From assembly GCF_014170375.1 (NCBI RefSeq), contig NZ_LZZW01000013.1, positions 62,001-126,000 on the forward strand: a stretch of 64,000 nt of DNA. The letters run 5' to 3'. The translations under genes were made by a program, and so were the position numbers. Positions 18,617 through 26,921 of this stretch are shown here, piece after piece; position 1 is the first letter of the stretch, and each line of letters begins with the position of its first letter. Origin of the DNA: Variovorax sp. UMC13 (GTDB taxonomy: Bacteria; Pseudomonadota; Gammaproteobacteria; Burkholderiales; Burkholderiaceae_C). Under the pieces are notes generated by a model. It saw only the letters and a list, made by a program, of their open reading frames with translations, was not told the DNA's origin and made no database searches.

Positions 18617-19286
18617 GTAGATCTCCTTCATAAAAAGCCCAGGCTAAGCCGCCCGCGAAGGCGCAAGGTGTAGGACGCCTGCCGCGCCCGGTTGTCAGCG
18701 ACGGTGCGACCTGCTGCGGGCGCCTGGTCGCGGCGACCGAGCCAAACCGCGACCGCGGCAGCAGACCGCCGTTGTGCAGGGTCCTTGCGCAGCAACACTC
18801 GCACACCTTGTAGAGGCACACCAGCCGGTAGCCGACGGCATGCATGCCCGGCGCCTCGACCTGTCGCTGCGCGACATCCTCCTAGTCATGAGGGCGGCCA
18901 TCGGCACCGCGGGGGGCGTGGGTCTCTCGCCGAAGTTTTTGCAGCAAACCTGCGCGCACGGTCCGCACGGCCGCATGCCGATGTTCATCGGTCGAGTGGC
19001 CGCGCGCTGGTCCTCGCGCCCACGATGACCTCGAGGGCCGTCGGTGAGAGCAGCACCAGGTAGGCGGTGTCCGCGCGATTGGCGGCCGCGGCTGCCAGTC
19101 CCATTCGCCAGATGTCGGGTTCGGCAGGAACCGGGGCCATCGCCTCGTGCGTGCAACTGCAATGCCAGCGAAACCGCTTGATGGTGCCTCATCAGCGCTC
19201 CGCGTCAGGCGCGCCGCTGTGCGAAGGCCAGCGCCAGCGTGTCGCAGCGAGGGGTGAACATGGCTGGATCCTGTTGCCGGGGGCGC
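18617..19286. other. Gene-poor stretch with an orphan sigma-54-like motif
   Basis: The minus strand holds GGCATTGCAGTTGC at 19153-19166, followed directly by a 51-codon frame (18985-19140, beginning MAPVPAEPDIWRMGLAAAAA). The predicted transcript would start at that ATG, and the ribosome site is poor, so the frame is not called. Otherwise nothing is seen. Confidence 0.35.
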
Positions 19287-20429
19287 TCAGGCCGCCACGC
19301 TGGTCTGCTGCGCGAGGCGGGCGAACAGGGTAAGGCTTTGTGCCACCACCTGATCCATGTTGTAGTAGCGATAGGTGCCCAGGCGCCCGGTGAACGTGAC
19401 CCCGGGTGTCTGTTCGGCCAGTTCTTCGTACCGGCGATAGAGAGCGGCGTTCTCAGGCGCAGGGATCGGGTAATAGGGATCGCCCACGTCACTCGGGAAC
19501 TCGCGCGTGATGCTGGTGCGGGGGTGTCTCTGGCCCGTGAGGTGCTTGTATTCGGTGATCCGCGTATAGAGTACGTCCGAAGAAGGATAGTTGACCACCG
19601 CGACCTGCTGCAACAGGGGCGTGTCGAGCGTACTGTGCTCGAAGCGCAACGAACGATAGGGAAGCTTGCCGTAACGAAAGTCGAAGTACTCGTCGACTGG
19701 CCCGCTGTAGATCAGATGGTCGTGCGGGACCACGTCCCGGACGTCGGCGTATGCGGTACTCGGCAGGAAAGCGATGTTGGGGTGGTCGATCATCCGCTCG
19801 AACATCTGCGTATAGCCGTGCTGCGGCATGCACTGGTAGCGGTCCTGGAAGTAGCGGTCGTCGGTATCGGTGCGCGTCGGAACGCGTGAGGTCACCGAGC
19901 GGTCAAGCTCGCCCGCATCGCGGCCCCATTGTTTGCGCGTATAGCCCTCGAAGAACTTCCGGTAGAGCTCTTCGCCCACCTGGCTCACGACCACGTCGCG
20001 CGAGCTGCGAATCTCCGTCATCGGTGTGGCGCGTGCGGCGAGGAATGCCGCGGCCGCATGCGAATCCATCTGCAGGCTGTAGAGTTTGTTGAGCGTTGTC
20101 AGGTTGATCGGAATTGGCACCTGCTGGCCGTCGACCTCGGCCAGCACGCGATGTTCGTAGGGCCGCCATTCGGTGAATTGCGACAGGTAGTCGAGCACCT
20201 TCGCGGAATTTGTGTGGAAGATGTGCGGCCCGTAGCGATGAATCAGGATGCCGGCGTCGTCGAGGCAGTCGTACGCATTGCCACCGATGTGGTCGCGCCG
20301 GTCGATGATGAGGACACGGCGGCCGAGTTGGCTGGCCAGGCGCTCGGCCAGCACGCAGCCGGCGAAGCCGCCGCCAACGACCAGATGGTCGACCCCCTGA
20401 TCGAGACGGAAGGAAGAGGAAGCGGGCAT
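19287..20429 (-). CDS. glf: UDP-galactopyranose mutase
   Basis: Start at 20429 follows AAAGGA. The 380-residue flavoprotein has the FAD motif DHLVVGGGFAGCVLAERLA, NAYDC, RYGPHIFHT, the FFEGYTRKQWG segment, SRVPTRTDTDDRYF and the C-terminal RLGTYRYYNMDQVV, all typical of Glf. It interconverts UDP-galactopyranose and UDP-galactofuranose in the cytoplasm, feeding galactofuranose into surface or soluble glycans. No glycosyltransferase lies next to it; the sugar cluster at 42-55 kb is the nearest possible consumer. A good sigma-54 promoter motif lies 41 bases upstream. Confidence 0.95.
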   Translation of the reverse strand: MPASSSFRLDQGVDHLVVGGGFAGCVLAERLASQLGRRVLIIDRRDHIGGNAYDCLDDAGILIHRYGPHIFHTNSAKVLDYLSQFTEWRPYEHRVLAEVDGQQVPIPINLTTLNKLYSLQMDSHAAAAFLAARATPMTEIRSSRDVVVSQVGEELYRKFFEGYTRKQWGRDAGELDRSVTSRVPTRTDTDDRYFQDRYQCMPQHGYTQMFERMIDHPNIAFLPSTAYADVRDVVPHDHLIYSGPVDEYFDFRYGKLPYRSLRFEHSTLDTPLLQQVAVVNYPSSDVLYTRITEYKHLTGQRHPRTSITREFPSDVGDPYYPIPAPENAALYRRYEELAEQTPGVTFTGRLGTYRYYNMDQVVAQSLTLFARLAQQTSVAA

Positions 20430-20469
20430 GAAGGTCCTTTGGAAAGCAATGGATCGAGCCCTACGCGTG

Positions 20470-20483
20470 GCAATGTGGATGCC
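20470..20483 (-). promoter_or_regulatory. Sigma-54 promoter (-24/-12) for glf
   Basis: Minus strand GGCATCCACATTGC, with exact GG-N10-GC spacing. The predicted start near 20459 leaves a 30-base leader to the glf ATG. Confidence 0.65.
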
Positions 20484-20774
20484 CAAGACCCCTTGTCACG
20501 CCAGAGGTTCTCCTTGCCCTCTGGCACCGGTTGCCGCGCGCCCGAGGGCATCGCTCGCCTCGTCCGGCGCCAGGTGCACATGGACCGGTGCCGTCTCGCC
20601 GACGGCCCCGCATGGCCGAGCGGCATTTTTTCGCGAAGGGCTACGACCGTTCTCGGCTGCATCCCCGTGGGGTTACACGGCGTCCAGATAAGACGCTCAC
20701 CGTTGGCCCCTATGCTGCGCTCGGCCAGCAGAAGGGTCGGGTGCAGTGAGGTACGGGGCCGCAACCGATGCGGA

Positions 20775-20963
20775 TCAGGCATCGCCGACGTTGACGTTCA
20801 CCTTGCCGTCTCCCCCGCACTCCGGGCACTCGGCGCCCTCGATGCGGCCGCTGCCGCCGCAACGCGGGCACACGCCTTCGGCTGTTTGTGGCGTGCAGGG
20901 AGGCGCTTCGTCGCGGCCATGGCCGGGTGACGAAGCAGGTGATGAGGAGGGCGTTGCGGGCAT
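20775..20963 (-). CDS. Small CXXCXGXG (DnaJ-like) zinc-finger protein
   Basis: A 62-residue protein from the ATG at 20963 (AGGA seven bases upstream). The first half is P/S/A-rich; the second holds CPRCGGSGRI and CPECGGDGKV, the paired C-x2-C-x-G-x-G repeats that fold a DnaJ-type zinc centre. It parallels the product of 56984-57247. The start overlaps by two bases, head to head, with the proposed hydrolase start at 20962 on the other strand. A sigma-54 motif 50 bases upstream lies inside the hydrolase gene and supports this as a real, regulated gene. Confidence 0.7.
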   Translation of the reverse strand: MPATPSSSPASSPGHGRDEAPPCTPQTAEGVCPRCGGSGRIEGAECPECGGDGKVNVNVGDA

Positions 20964-22014
20964 GGGCGGTCCTGGTATGGATGCGATCGGAGTCGCGGCA
21001 CCTGCGTCGCGGGCAACCGTGGTGCCTGCAGCGGCGCTGGCACGCGCGCAGGCATCCGGTTCGCCCCGAGGCCCGAATGACTCGCAGACCTCGCCGGAGC
21101 CCCGCTTGACAGTTGCCGATGTCCGCCGCACTACGGCAAACGGGCTGAGCTTTCATGTGCGTGTTGACGGCCCGGAGAGCGGTCCGCTCGTGGTCTTGCT
21201 GCACGGCTTTCCCGAGACGGGTGAGGCCTGGCGTCGACTCGCGGCGGCGCTGAGTGCTGAAGGCTGGCGTGTGGTTGTGCCCGACCAGCGTGGCTATGGG
21301 TTGAGCGACAAGCCCAAAGGGCTGCGCGCCTACGCTCTGGACACGCTTGCTGATGACGTGCTCGCGCTTTGCACGGCCTTCGGCCACGCGCGATTCGCTG
21401 TCGTCGGACATGACTGGGGTGGTGTAGTGGCCTGGCACTTGGCCGCGCGCGACCCGCGACGGGTGCAAGGCGTCTGCATCCTGAACGCACCGCACCCGGC
21501 GAGCCTCGGCGGCTTCACCCTTGCGCATCCGACGCAACTCTTGCGTAGCACCCACGTCGGCTTCTTCCAGATTCCCGGCGTGCCCGAGTGGCTGCTCGCC
21601 GCACGCGACCATGCGCTGCTGCAGCGCGCATTGACCGGGAGCAGCCGCCCCGGGACCTTCGATGAAGCGTTGCTCGCCGCTTACGGCCGGGCCTGGGCCG
21701 AGGACGGCGCACTGACCGGAATGCTGAACTGGTATCGCGCGCTCGTGCTGGCACGGCCGATTGCCGGGACGATCGAGGTGCCGGTGCAGGTGATCTGGGG
21801 CGACCGTGACCGTGCGCTTGAAGCGGGCCTCGCAGAGGCCGCGTTGCGTTTCTGCAGACAAGGCATGTGTCTGCATCTGCCGCAAGCCAGTCACTGGGTG
21901 CACCACGAAGAGCCTGAGCGCGTCGGAGCTTGCGCCACTGAATTCCTGCACAGCGTTGCGCCGCCGACGTTTCGAGACAAGCGCACAGGGCCCTCCCCTG
22001 GGATCAAAGCATAG
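20962..22014 (+). CDS. Alpha/beta hydrolase (epoxide hydrolase/haloalkane dehalogenase type)
   Basis: The fold is clear from VVLLHGFPETGEAWR (oxyanion loop), VVPDQRGYGLSDKP, VVGHDWGGVVAWHLA (nucleophile Asp in GHDWGG), VIWGDRD (acid) and SHWVHHEEPE (His). The Asp nucleophile points to epoxide hydrolase-like chemistry rather than an esterase. The N-terminus is uncertain: the ATG at 20962 has GAGGAGG upstream, but conserved sequence begins near LTVADVRRTTANG, so a start about 150 bases later (TTG 21107) is possible. It may then not overlap the zinc-finger gene at all. Confidence 0.88.
   Translation: MGGPGMDAIGVAAPASRATVVPAAALARAQASGSPRGPNDSQTSPEPRLTVADVRRTTANGLSFHVRVDGPESGPLVVLLHGFPETGEAWRRLAAALSAEGWRVVVPDQRGYGLSDKPKGLRAYALDTLADDVLALCTAFGHARFAVVGHDWGGVVAWHLAARDPRRVQGVCILNAPHPASLGGFTLAHPTQLLRSTHVGFFQIPGVPEWLLAARDHALLQRALTGSSRPGTFDEALLAAYGRAWAEDGALTGMLNWYRALVLARPIAGTIEVPVQVIWGDRDRALEAGLAEAALRFCRQGMCLHLPQASHWVHHEEPERVGACATEFLHSVAPPTFRDKRTGPSPGIKA
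21013..21026 (-). promoter_or_regulatory. Sigma-54 promoter (-24/-12) for the CXXCXGXG gene
   Basis: Minus strand GGCACCACGGTTGC, with exact spacing. Predicted start near 21002, 39 bases before the ATG at 20963. It lies within the 5' part of the opposite-strand hydrolase frame, which fits a later start for that hydrolase. Confidence 0.6.
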
Positions 22015-22173
22015 AGTCAGGGCGATCCGGACACAGAGGCCGAACTCATCAAACGGCGTGTCTTGATCGCCGAATCATCCTGTCGACCGCCAGCAGATGA
22101 AAGTCTCGCCGCGGCGCACAACTTGCACGTGGTCAGGGCGACCGGTCAGCGCGTTCTGGAGGTCGAGGTCGCA

Positions 22174-22187
22174 GGCACACAGTTTGC
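22174..22187 (+). promoter_or_regulatory. Sigma-54 promoter (-24/-12) for the DksA/TraR gene
   Basis: Plus strand GGCACACAGTTTGC, with exact spacing. Predicted start near 22199 leaves an 18-base leader containing the AAGGGAAG ribosome site of the gene at 22217. The 160 bases before it hold nothing else recognisable. Confidence 0.7.
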
Positions 22188-22216
22188 CGATGTTTCCGTG
22201 CAAGGGAAGCATCACC

Positions 22217-22624
22217 ATGACCGATTCGATCCTGACGAAAGCCCATCAAGCAGCGCTCGCGGCTCAGCTCGATGCGCGCGAGTCCGAACTCCGCGCCCAG
22301 GTTCGCGCGGTCGCGAACGAAACCGCGGAAACGCCGACGCACGACCCGCACGTTCAGGTTGGCGACATCGGCGAGCAGGGCGAGGAACGGATCCGCGGTG
22401 CGATGCGCCACGCCGAGCAGGAACGCGACATCGACGAGCTGCGCCAGATCGCGCAGGCGCGGGGGCGCATGCGCGAGGGCAGTTATGGGCTGTGCATCGA
22501 CTGCGGCACGGCCATCCCATTCGCTCGGCTGGAGGCGCTCCCGTTCAGCGCGCGTTGCGTGCCGTGCCAGCGGGTGTTTGAAGAGGCGCATCCGTTCGGC
22601 ATTCGCATTGCGATAGCACCGTGA
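22217..22624 (+). CDS. TraR/DksA-type zinc-finger protein
   Basis: Start at 22217 follows AAGGGAAGC. The 135-residue protein has an N-terminal coiled-coil-like region (LAAQLDARESELRAQVRAVA, IDELRQIAQARGRM), then GSYGLCIDCGTAIPFARLEA and RCVPCQ, the C-x2-C...C-x2-C zinc finger of the DksA/TraR family. Members bind the RNA polymerase secondary channel and alter transcription under stress, with or without ppGpp. The coiled-coil tip lacks an obvious DxxDxA motif, so a DksA-like transcription effect is not assured. It probably forms an operon with the SDR gene 44 bases downstream. Confidence 0.88.
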   Translation: MTDSILTKAHQAALAAQLDARESELRAQVRAVANETAETPTHDPHVQVGDIGEQGEERIRGAMRHAEQERDIDELRQIAQARGRMREGSYGLCIDCGTAIPFARLEALPFSARCVPCQRVFEEAHPFGIRIAIAP

Positions 22625-22668
22625 AGCACGCCTTGCGCAGCATTTTCTCAACTCAGAAAGAGACTCTC

Positions 22669-23562
22669 GTGGCACATCGACTCAAGCCCCTCGCAGAACA
22701 GGTCATTGTCATCACCGGCGCGTCCAGCGGCATCGGCCTGTGTACGGCGCGAATGGCTGCCAGGCGCGGCGCATCTGTCGTGCTGGCCGCGCGCAGCAAG
22801 GAAGTGCTGGAGGAAGTCGTTCACGAACTCTCCGTGAGCGGCGCGAAGGCGCTGGCTTGCGGCGCCGACGTGGCCGACCGCCGGCAGGTGGAGGAGGTCG
22901 CGGCGCGTGCCATCGCTGAATTCGGTCGCATCGACACCTGGGTCAACGATGCGGGCGTCTCGATCTATGCGCGGCTGGACGAAGTCAGTGAAGCAGACGG
23001 CCGCAGGCTTTTCGACACCAATTTCTGGGGCGTCTTCAACGGCTCGCTGGCTGCACTGCCGCACCTGAAGCGGCAGGGCGGCTCCCTCATCAACGTCGGC
23101 AGCGAGGTCTCGGATGCGGTTGTTCCGCTGCAGGGCATCTACTCGGCGTCGAAGCACGCGGTGAAGGGCTTCACGGATGCGCTTCGCGTGGAGATCGAGA
23201 TCATCGACAAGGCGCCGGTTTCTATCACGCTGATCCAGCCCACCGCGGTTGACACGCCTTATCCGGGCAACGCGCGGAACTACATGGATCAGGAACCCAA
23301 GCTGCCGGATCCGATGATCGAGCCTGAGAAGGTGGCCGAGGCAATCTTGGCAGCCGCGGTCGAGGGCGGACGTGACGTCAAGGTCGGGGCGATGTCGATC
23401 CTGAACACAGCCATCGCGAAGATCGCGCCGTCCCTGGGGGACAAGATGTCGGCCAAGCAGGCGGACCGGCAGCAGAAGCCGGAGGCACCACACAACCCCG
23501 AAGGGGCGCTGTACAACGCCAGTGGCTCCGGGCAAGTGCGCGGTGAAGGGAAAACGGGTTGA
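22669..23562 (+). CDS. SDR-family oxidoreductase
   Basis: The GTG at 22669 gives MAHRLKPLAEQVIVITGASS, matching the usual start of this family; a GTG at 22621 overlaps the previous stop and is less likely. The Rossmann motif TGASSGIGLCTARMA, NDAG (NNAG variant), the catalytic Ser in VGSEVSD and YSASKHAVKGF (Tyr, Lys) are all present. At about 297 residues it has a C-terminal extension after VNGG-like AILAAAVEGGRD, as in the DltE-type stress-linked SDRs. Substrate unknown. It may be expressed from the sigma-54 promoter of the DksA/TraR gene. Confidence 0.88.
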   Translation: MAHRLKPLAEQVIVITGASSGIGLCTARMAARRGASVVLAARSKEVLEEVVHELSVSGAKALACGADVADRRQVEEVAARAIAEFGRIDTWVNDAGVSIYARLDEVSEADGRRLFDTNFWGVFNGSLAALPHLKRQGGSLINVGSEVSDAVVPLQGIYSASKHAVKGFTDALRVEIEIIDKAPVSITLIQPTAVDTPYPGNARNYMDQEPKLPDPMIEPEKVAEAILAAAVEGGRDVKVGAMSILNTAIAKIAPSLGDKMSAKQADRQQKPEAPHNPEGALYNASGSGQVRGEGKTG

Positions 23563-23975
23563 ACGCAACGCGAGCCGCGGCGTGGTCGTGATGGCGCCGG
23601 GCCAGCCCAACTGCACTGCCTCGGTCCCGCTCGGCGGTCGATGAATTGCAGTCCCATGAGCGCAATCTGTGCAGCCACCGCCTGTCGGGAAAGGCCGTCC
23701 ACGGCCTCGTCCGGGTCAACACCAGCATCGCGCCGCGCGACGCGCAAGACTTCGCGCCGCGTGCAAGCGGCCTGCCATGCCGCCGTGGTTGTTGCGACTG
23801 CTGCAGGCGCAACAAGCCGCTCGTGAATGCTGCACTTCATCGGGGATCAGCCAAGGTCATGTGATGCTTCGTTCGACTCGTTCGTCTTCCTGCATGCGGC
23901 GCGCAGGAGCAACCCCATGCTCTTCAGGCCGTGCCCGTTTCGACAACGAATGGATGATGTATTCCTCAGCAACAC
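23563..23975. other. Gene-free stretch
   Basis: Several short open frames occur but none has a ribosome site or family resemblance. The right end carries the terminator of the gene on the opposite strand. Confidence 0.4.
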
Positions 23976-24006
23976 AAAAAAAACCCGGCGGCTCGCGCCC
24001 CCGGGT
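23976..24006 (-). terminator. Strong rho-independent terminator
   Basis: Read on the minus strand: ACCCGG, an inner GGC-GCGA-GCC stem-loop, CCGGGT, then eight Ts. It sits 28 bases after the stop of the minus-strand gene at 24034 and is the clearest intrinsic terminator seen in the window. Confidence 0.85.
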
Positions 24007-24033
24007 AAGGCCGAAAGGCCCCCACCTTCGATA

Positions 24034-24354
24034 TCAATGCTGCTCAGTCTCGGGTTGTCGCCCAAACCACAGATCACGCATGCCTACGCGAGTCGCCAGC
24101 AATTCAGTCTGTACTTCGGTCACTGCCGCCCTGTCTGACCGTTCACAAAGCGGCGAGGAGGTGCCAGGCCGCAGATCGCGCTGCTGCACTTGACGATCAG
24201 AGAACGTGACCTCCGTCACTGCGAAAAGCACCGGAAGGGCATGCAGCGTCCCTTCGACAGGTGCACATGCAAGCGCGTCACGCACTTCCGTTAAACGCTG
24301 AAACTCGCGGCCGCGATCCTCGTATCGGCGTCGGTCGCAGGGTGCATAAGTCAT
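24034..24354 (-). CDS. Small hypothetical protein with its own promoter and terminator
   Basis: Start set at 24354 (MTYAPCDRRRYEDRGREFQR) because the predicted sigma-54 transcript begins near 24377, after the alternative ATG at 24378. The 106-residue product contains LTEVRDALACAPVEGTLHAL and LFAVTEVTFSDRQVQQRDL and has no recognised family. The flanking promoter and strong terminator make an independent transcription unit, which is the main evidence that it is real or encodes a small RNA. Confidence 0.55.
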   Translation of the reverse strand: MTYAPCDRRRYEDRGREFQRLTEVRDALACAPVEGTLHALPVLFAVTEVTFSDRQVQQRDLRPGTSSPLCERSDRAAVTEVQTELLATRVGMRDLWFGRQPETEQH

Positions 24355-24387
24355 CGTGGGCTCGCAATCGGTGGACATGGCTGAGTG

Positions 24388-24401
24388 GCAAATGGGGTGC
24401 C
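24388..24401 (-). promoter_or_regulatory. Sigma-54 promoter (-24/-12) for the small gene at 24034
   Basis: Minus strand GGCACCCCATTTGC, with exact GG-N10-GC spacing. Predicted start near 24377, 23 bases before the ATG at 24354. Confidence 0.65.
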
Positions 24402-24525
24402 CACTCGTGTCGAAATGATCAAACGCACCTGCGCGTCGGAGGAGCGCTGGAGCGAACCTGTCAGGGATCTTCTCCGTGGTGCTGCGTGCTCCTCTGGGTC
24501 ACAGCGCGAGGTGGGTTGTAATCGG

Positions 24526-24565
24526 TTCGGTTCGGTTCGGTTCGGTTCGGTTCGGTGCGGTGCGG
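24526..24565. repeat. Pentanucleotide tandem repeat TTCGG
   Basis: Six perfect TTCGG units (24526-24555) are followed by two TGCGG variants (24556-24565). The tract is in non-coding DNA between the small gene and a methyltransferase. The copy number of such a tract can vary by slippage. Apart from it, 24402-24846 holds no supported gene. Confidence 0.9.
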
Positions 24566-24846
24566 GAGACGTCAAGCGGGGACGCTTGGCCGGCATGCGC
24601 ACAGGTCGCTATGGCAACTGAACAGATCGATCGCGCGGATGCCTGGATCCGACGTTCGGTCTTTGGGCTTTGAAGAATGAGTCGTCTGGGTCCCACTGGA
24701 GTGCAACGCCGCGGGCACGTTGACTCTGCGCATGCAAGCGCCACAAACGCGCCGGCGGGTTTTTTGCTGAGGAATTTGCGGCAAGCCTTGCAAACGTGCC
24801 GCATGGTGGCCGCTGCGGTGCGCTCGGACGCCGGTGGGCTCTCTTG

Positions 24847-25587
24847 ATGTCAGTGCAGACAGTCCGGACGCACCTCGCCGCTGCTGCAAGGTCGCAACCA
24901 GGACTGGCAGCAGCAAGTCTCGCAGGCGAGGCGCGCCGGCAAGCACCTTCCGTCACAGCGCCCCCGGGCAACGATTGCGACCCAGGGGTGGCACGCACCT
25001 ACGCTCGGCTCGCTCCGCCCTATGACCTGCTGTTCGGTCAGGTGCCGGAGCCGGGGCGGCGCCGCATGCCCGAGATGGTTCGGCAACTCGCGCCGGCGAG
25101 CCTGCTGGAGGTCGGTGTGGGCACCGGCCTTGCGCTTGGCGATTTCCCGTACAACGCATGCATCGTCGGTATCGATTTGTCGGCTGACATGCTCGCGCGG
25201 GCGAGCGAGCGCGCGGCGCTACTCGCAGATCACCGCAGCACCCTCGAGCAGATGAACGCCGAGCGCATGCGCTTCCCCGACGCCAGTTTCGACTGGGTCA
25301 CCGTGCCCTATGTGCTTTCGGTCACGCCGCGGCCGGCGGAACTCCTTCGCGAGACTCGGCGAGTGCGCAAGCGCGGGGGGACGATCATGGTGCTGGATCA
25401 TTTCTATGGCAGTCCGGCGTGGTGGCTGCTCGAGCGGGCGGTCCGCTCGGCGGCAGCGCATGCAGGGTTCCGGTCCGACTTCCGTTACGAAGAGCAGATC
25501 CTCGCGTACGACTGGCAGGTCGAGTGGCTGGAGCCCGGGAACCTGTGCGGCCTGCCGAGGCCGGTGGTACTGCGCAATCGCCCATGA
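24847..25587 (+). CDS. Class I SAM-dependent methyltransferase (PmtA/UbiE-like)
   Basis: The start MSVQTVRTHLAAAARS at 24847 is preceded by GGTGGG. After a low-complexity N-terminus, TYARLAPPYDLLFGQV and LLEVGVGTGLALGDFP (SAM motif I, about residue 97), VGIDLSADMLARA, ERMRFPDASFDWVTVPYVLS and LLRETRRVRKRGGTIMVLDHF follow in order. This arrangement is that of the phosphatidylethanolamine N-methyltransferase (PmtA) group and UbiE relatives, so a phospholipid substrate is possible. It may be co-transcribed with the MBL-fold gene downstream. Confidence 0.88.
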   Translation: MSVQTVRTHLAAAARSQPGLAAASLAGEARRQAPSVTAPPGNDCDPGVARTYARLAPPYDLLFGQVPEPGRRRMPEMVRQLAPASLLEVGVGTGLALGDFPYNACIVGIDLSADMLARASERAALLADHRSTLEQMNAERMRFPDASFDWVTVPYVLSVTPRPAELLRETRRVRKRGGTIMVLDHFYGSPAWWLLERAVRSAAAHAGFRSDFRYEEQILAYDWQVEWLEPGNLCGLPRPVVLRNRP

Positions 25588-25767
25588 GTCGGCTTTGCCC
25601 CTCTACAGGCTGACAAACCGGGCGTCGGCCGTGCGCGGGTGCGCCTTCGCGCAGCGGCGCTCCTGATTGTCGAGTCCAGCAGCCTGGATCGCCGCTGGAT
25701 GGCCGCTTGCGGCGTTCACCCTTGCGGAGGCCCCGGGCGTCGGCACCCTGATTGCCACAGCGGGGGC

Positions 25768-26658
25768 ATGACCGCGATCCACCATCTCAACTGTGTTTCG
25801 TCCTGCCCTCTGGGTGGCCGGTTGATGGACGGCCGCAGCCGCTCCATTGCGCAGCGCGGAAGCCTGTGCTGTCACTGCCTGCTTCTCGAGACCGACAACG
25901 GTCTGGTGTTGATCGACACCGGGTTCGGGCTGCGCGACGTTCGCGACCCGCGCAGTCGACTCAGCGGACTCTTCCTGCGCCTGCTGGCGCCCGATTTCCG
26001 CGAAGAGATGACGGCCGTGCGCCAGATCGAGCGAATGGGCTTTCGTGCGCAGGACGTGCGGCACATTGTGCTCACGCATCTGGATTTCGACCACGCGGGT
26101 GGGCTTGACGACTTCCCCGCAGCGCAAATCCATTTGATGCGGCGCGAGCGCGATGCGGCCGAGGCCCAGCGCACCTGGCTGGACCGCCAGCGCTTCCGGC
26201 CGCAGCAGTGGTCCAGCCGTGCGCGTTGGCACGTGTACAGCCCCTACACAGGCGGCGAACCATGGTTCGGCTTCGAATGTGTGCGCGACTTGCGCGGGCT
26301 ACCTCCGGAGGTTCTGCTGGTGCCGTTGGCTGGCCACACCTTCGGCCATGCCGGCGTGGCTGTATGCGGTCCTCAGGGCTGGCTGCTGCTGGCTGGCGAC
26401 GCGTACTTCTACCACCGTGAAATGGACGCCGACGCACCCTGGTGCACCCCGGGCCTGCGCGTCTATCAAAGGCTGATGGAAAAGGACCGACGCGCGCGTC
26501 TGCGCAACCAACAGCGCCTGCGCAGCCTCAAGGAACGCCTTGGCGATGAGATCTGCCTGCTGAGCGCTCACGATCCGCTCGAATTCGAAAGGGCCGCAGG
26601 CCGTCCGGCCGGGGCGTTGGCACCGTCCCGAGCGGGATCCATCGCGGAGGCGCTCTGA
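25768..26658 (+). CDS. MBL-fold metallo-hydrolase
   Basis: Start at 25768 (MTAIHHLNCVSSCPLGGRL). The 296-residue protein has DNGLVLIDTGFG, LTHLDFDHAGGL as the metal motif, PLAGHTFGHAGVAV and LLLAGDAYFY, and a late HD in SAHDPLEFE. The first motif is HxDxDH rather than HxHxDH, a substitution seen in some lactonase-like members. Family members hydrolyse lactones, phosphodiesters and others; the substrate here is unknown. Confidence 0.88.
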   Translation: MTAIHHLNCVSSCPLGGRLMDGRSRSIAQRGSLCCHCLLLETDNGLVLIDTGFGLRDVRDPRSRLSGLFLRLLAPDFREEMTAVRQIERMGFRAQDVRHIVLTHLDFDHAGGLDDFPAAQIHLMRRERDAAEAQRTWLDRQRFRPQQWSSRARWHVYSPYTGGEPWFGFECVRDLRGLPPEVLLVPLAGHTFGHAGVAVCGPQGWLLLAGDAYFYHREMDADAPWCTPGLRVYQRLMEKDRRARLRNQQRLRSLKERLGDEICLLSAHDPLEFERAAGRPAGALAPSRAGSIAEAL

Positions 26659-26921
26659 GGCCCGCGACAAAGGAGCATTGCCTCGGCTCAGACGACCCGC
26701 CGCTGCGCAGGTTCCATCGGGCCCTGAAGGTACTGGCCAGAAGCGTGGCCCAGAACGATGAGTGCAGCGACGTAAATGTCGGACTCGGTTTGAATGTCCG
26801 TACAGCCGGTGCAAGCGTTACCTGCAACGCCCATGCCCATGACTTGGCTTCGGGGGCGTCGCCGATTGGCAACCGGTCTCGCCTTTGCTAAAAGAGCCGC
26901 ACGCCACCACGAAAGATCCAG

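Noticed and set aside
18695..18988. Cys/Arg-rich minus-strand frame starting inside the stop of a 51-codon frame
   Set aside because: Composition is typical of out-of-frame GC-rich DNA, with no family features.
26688..26840. Minus-strand frame of 50 codons beginning MGMGVAGNACTGC
   Set aside because: Looks protein-like but has no ribosome site, and the only promoter-like motif overlaps its start codon, so transcription would begin after it.
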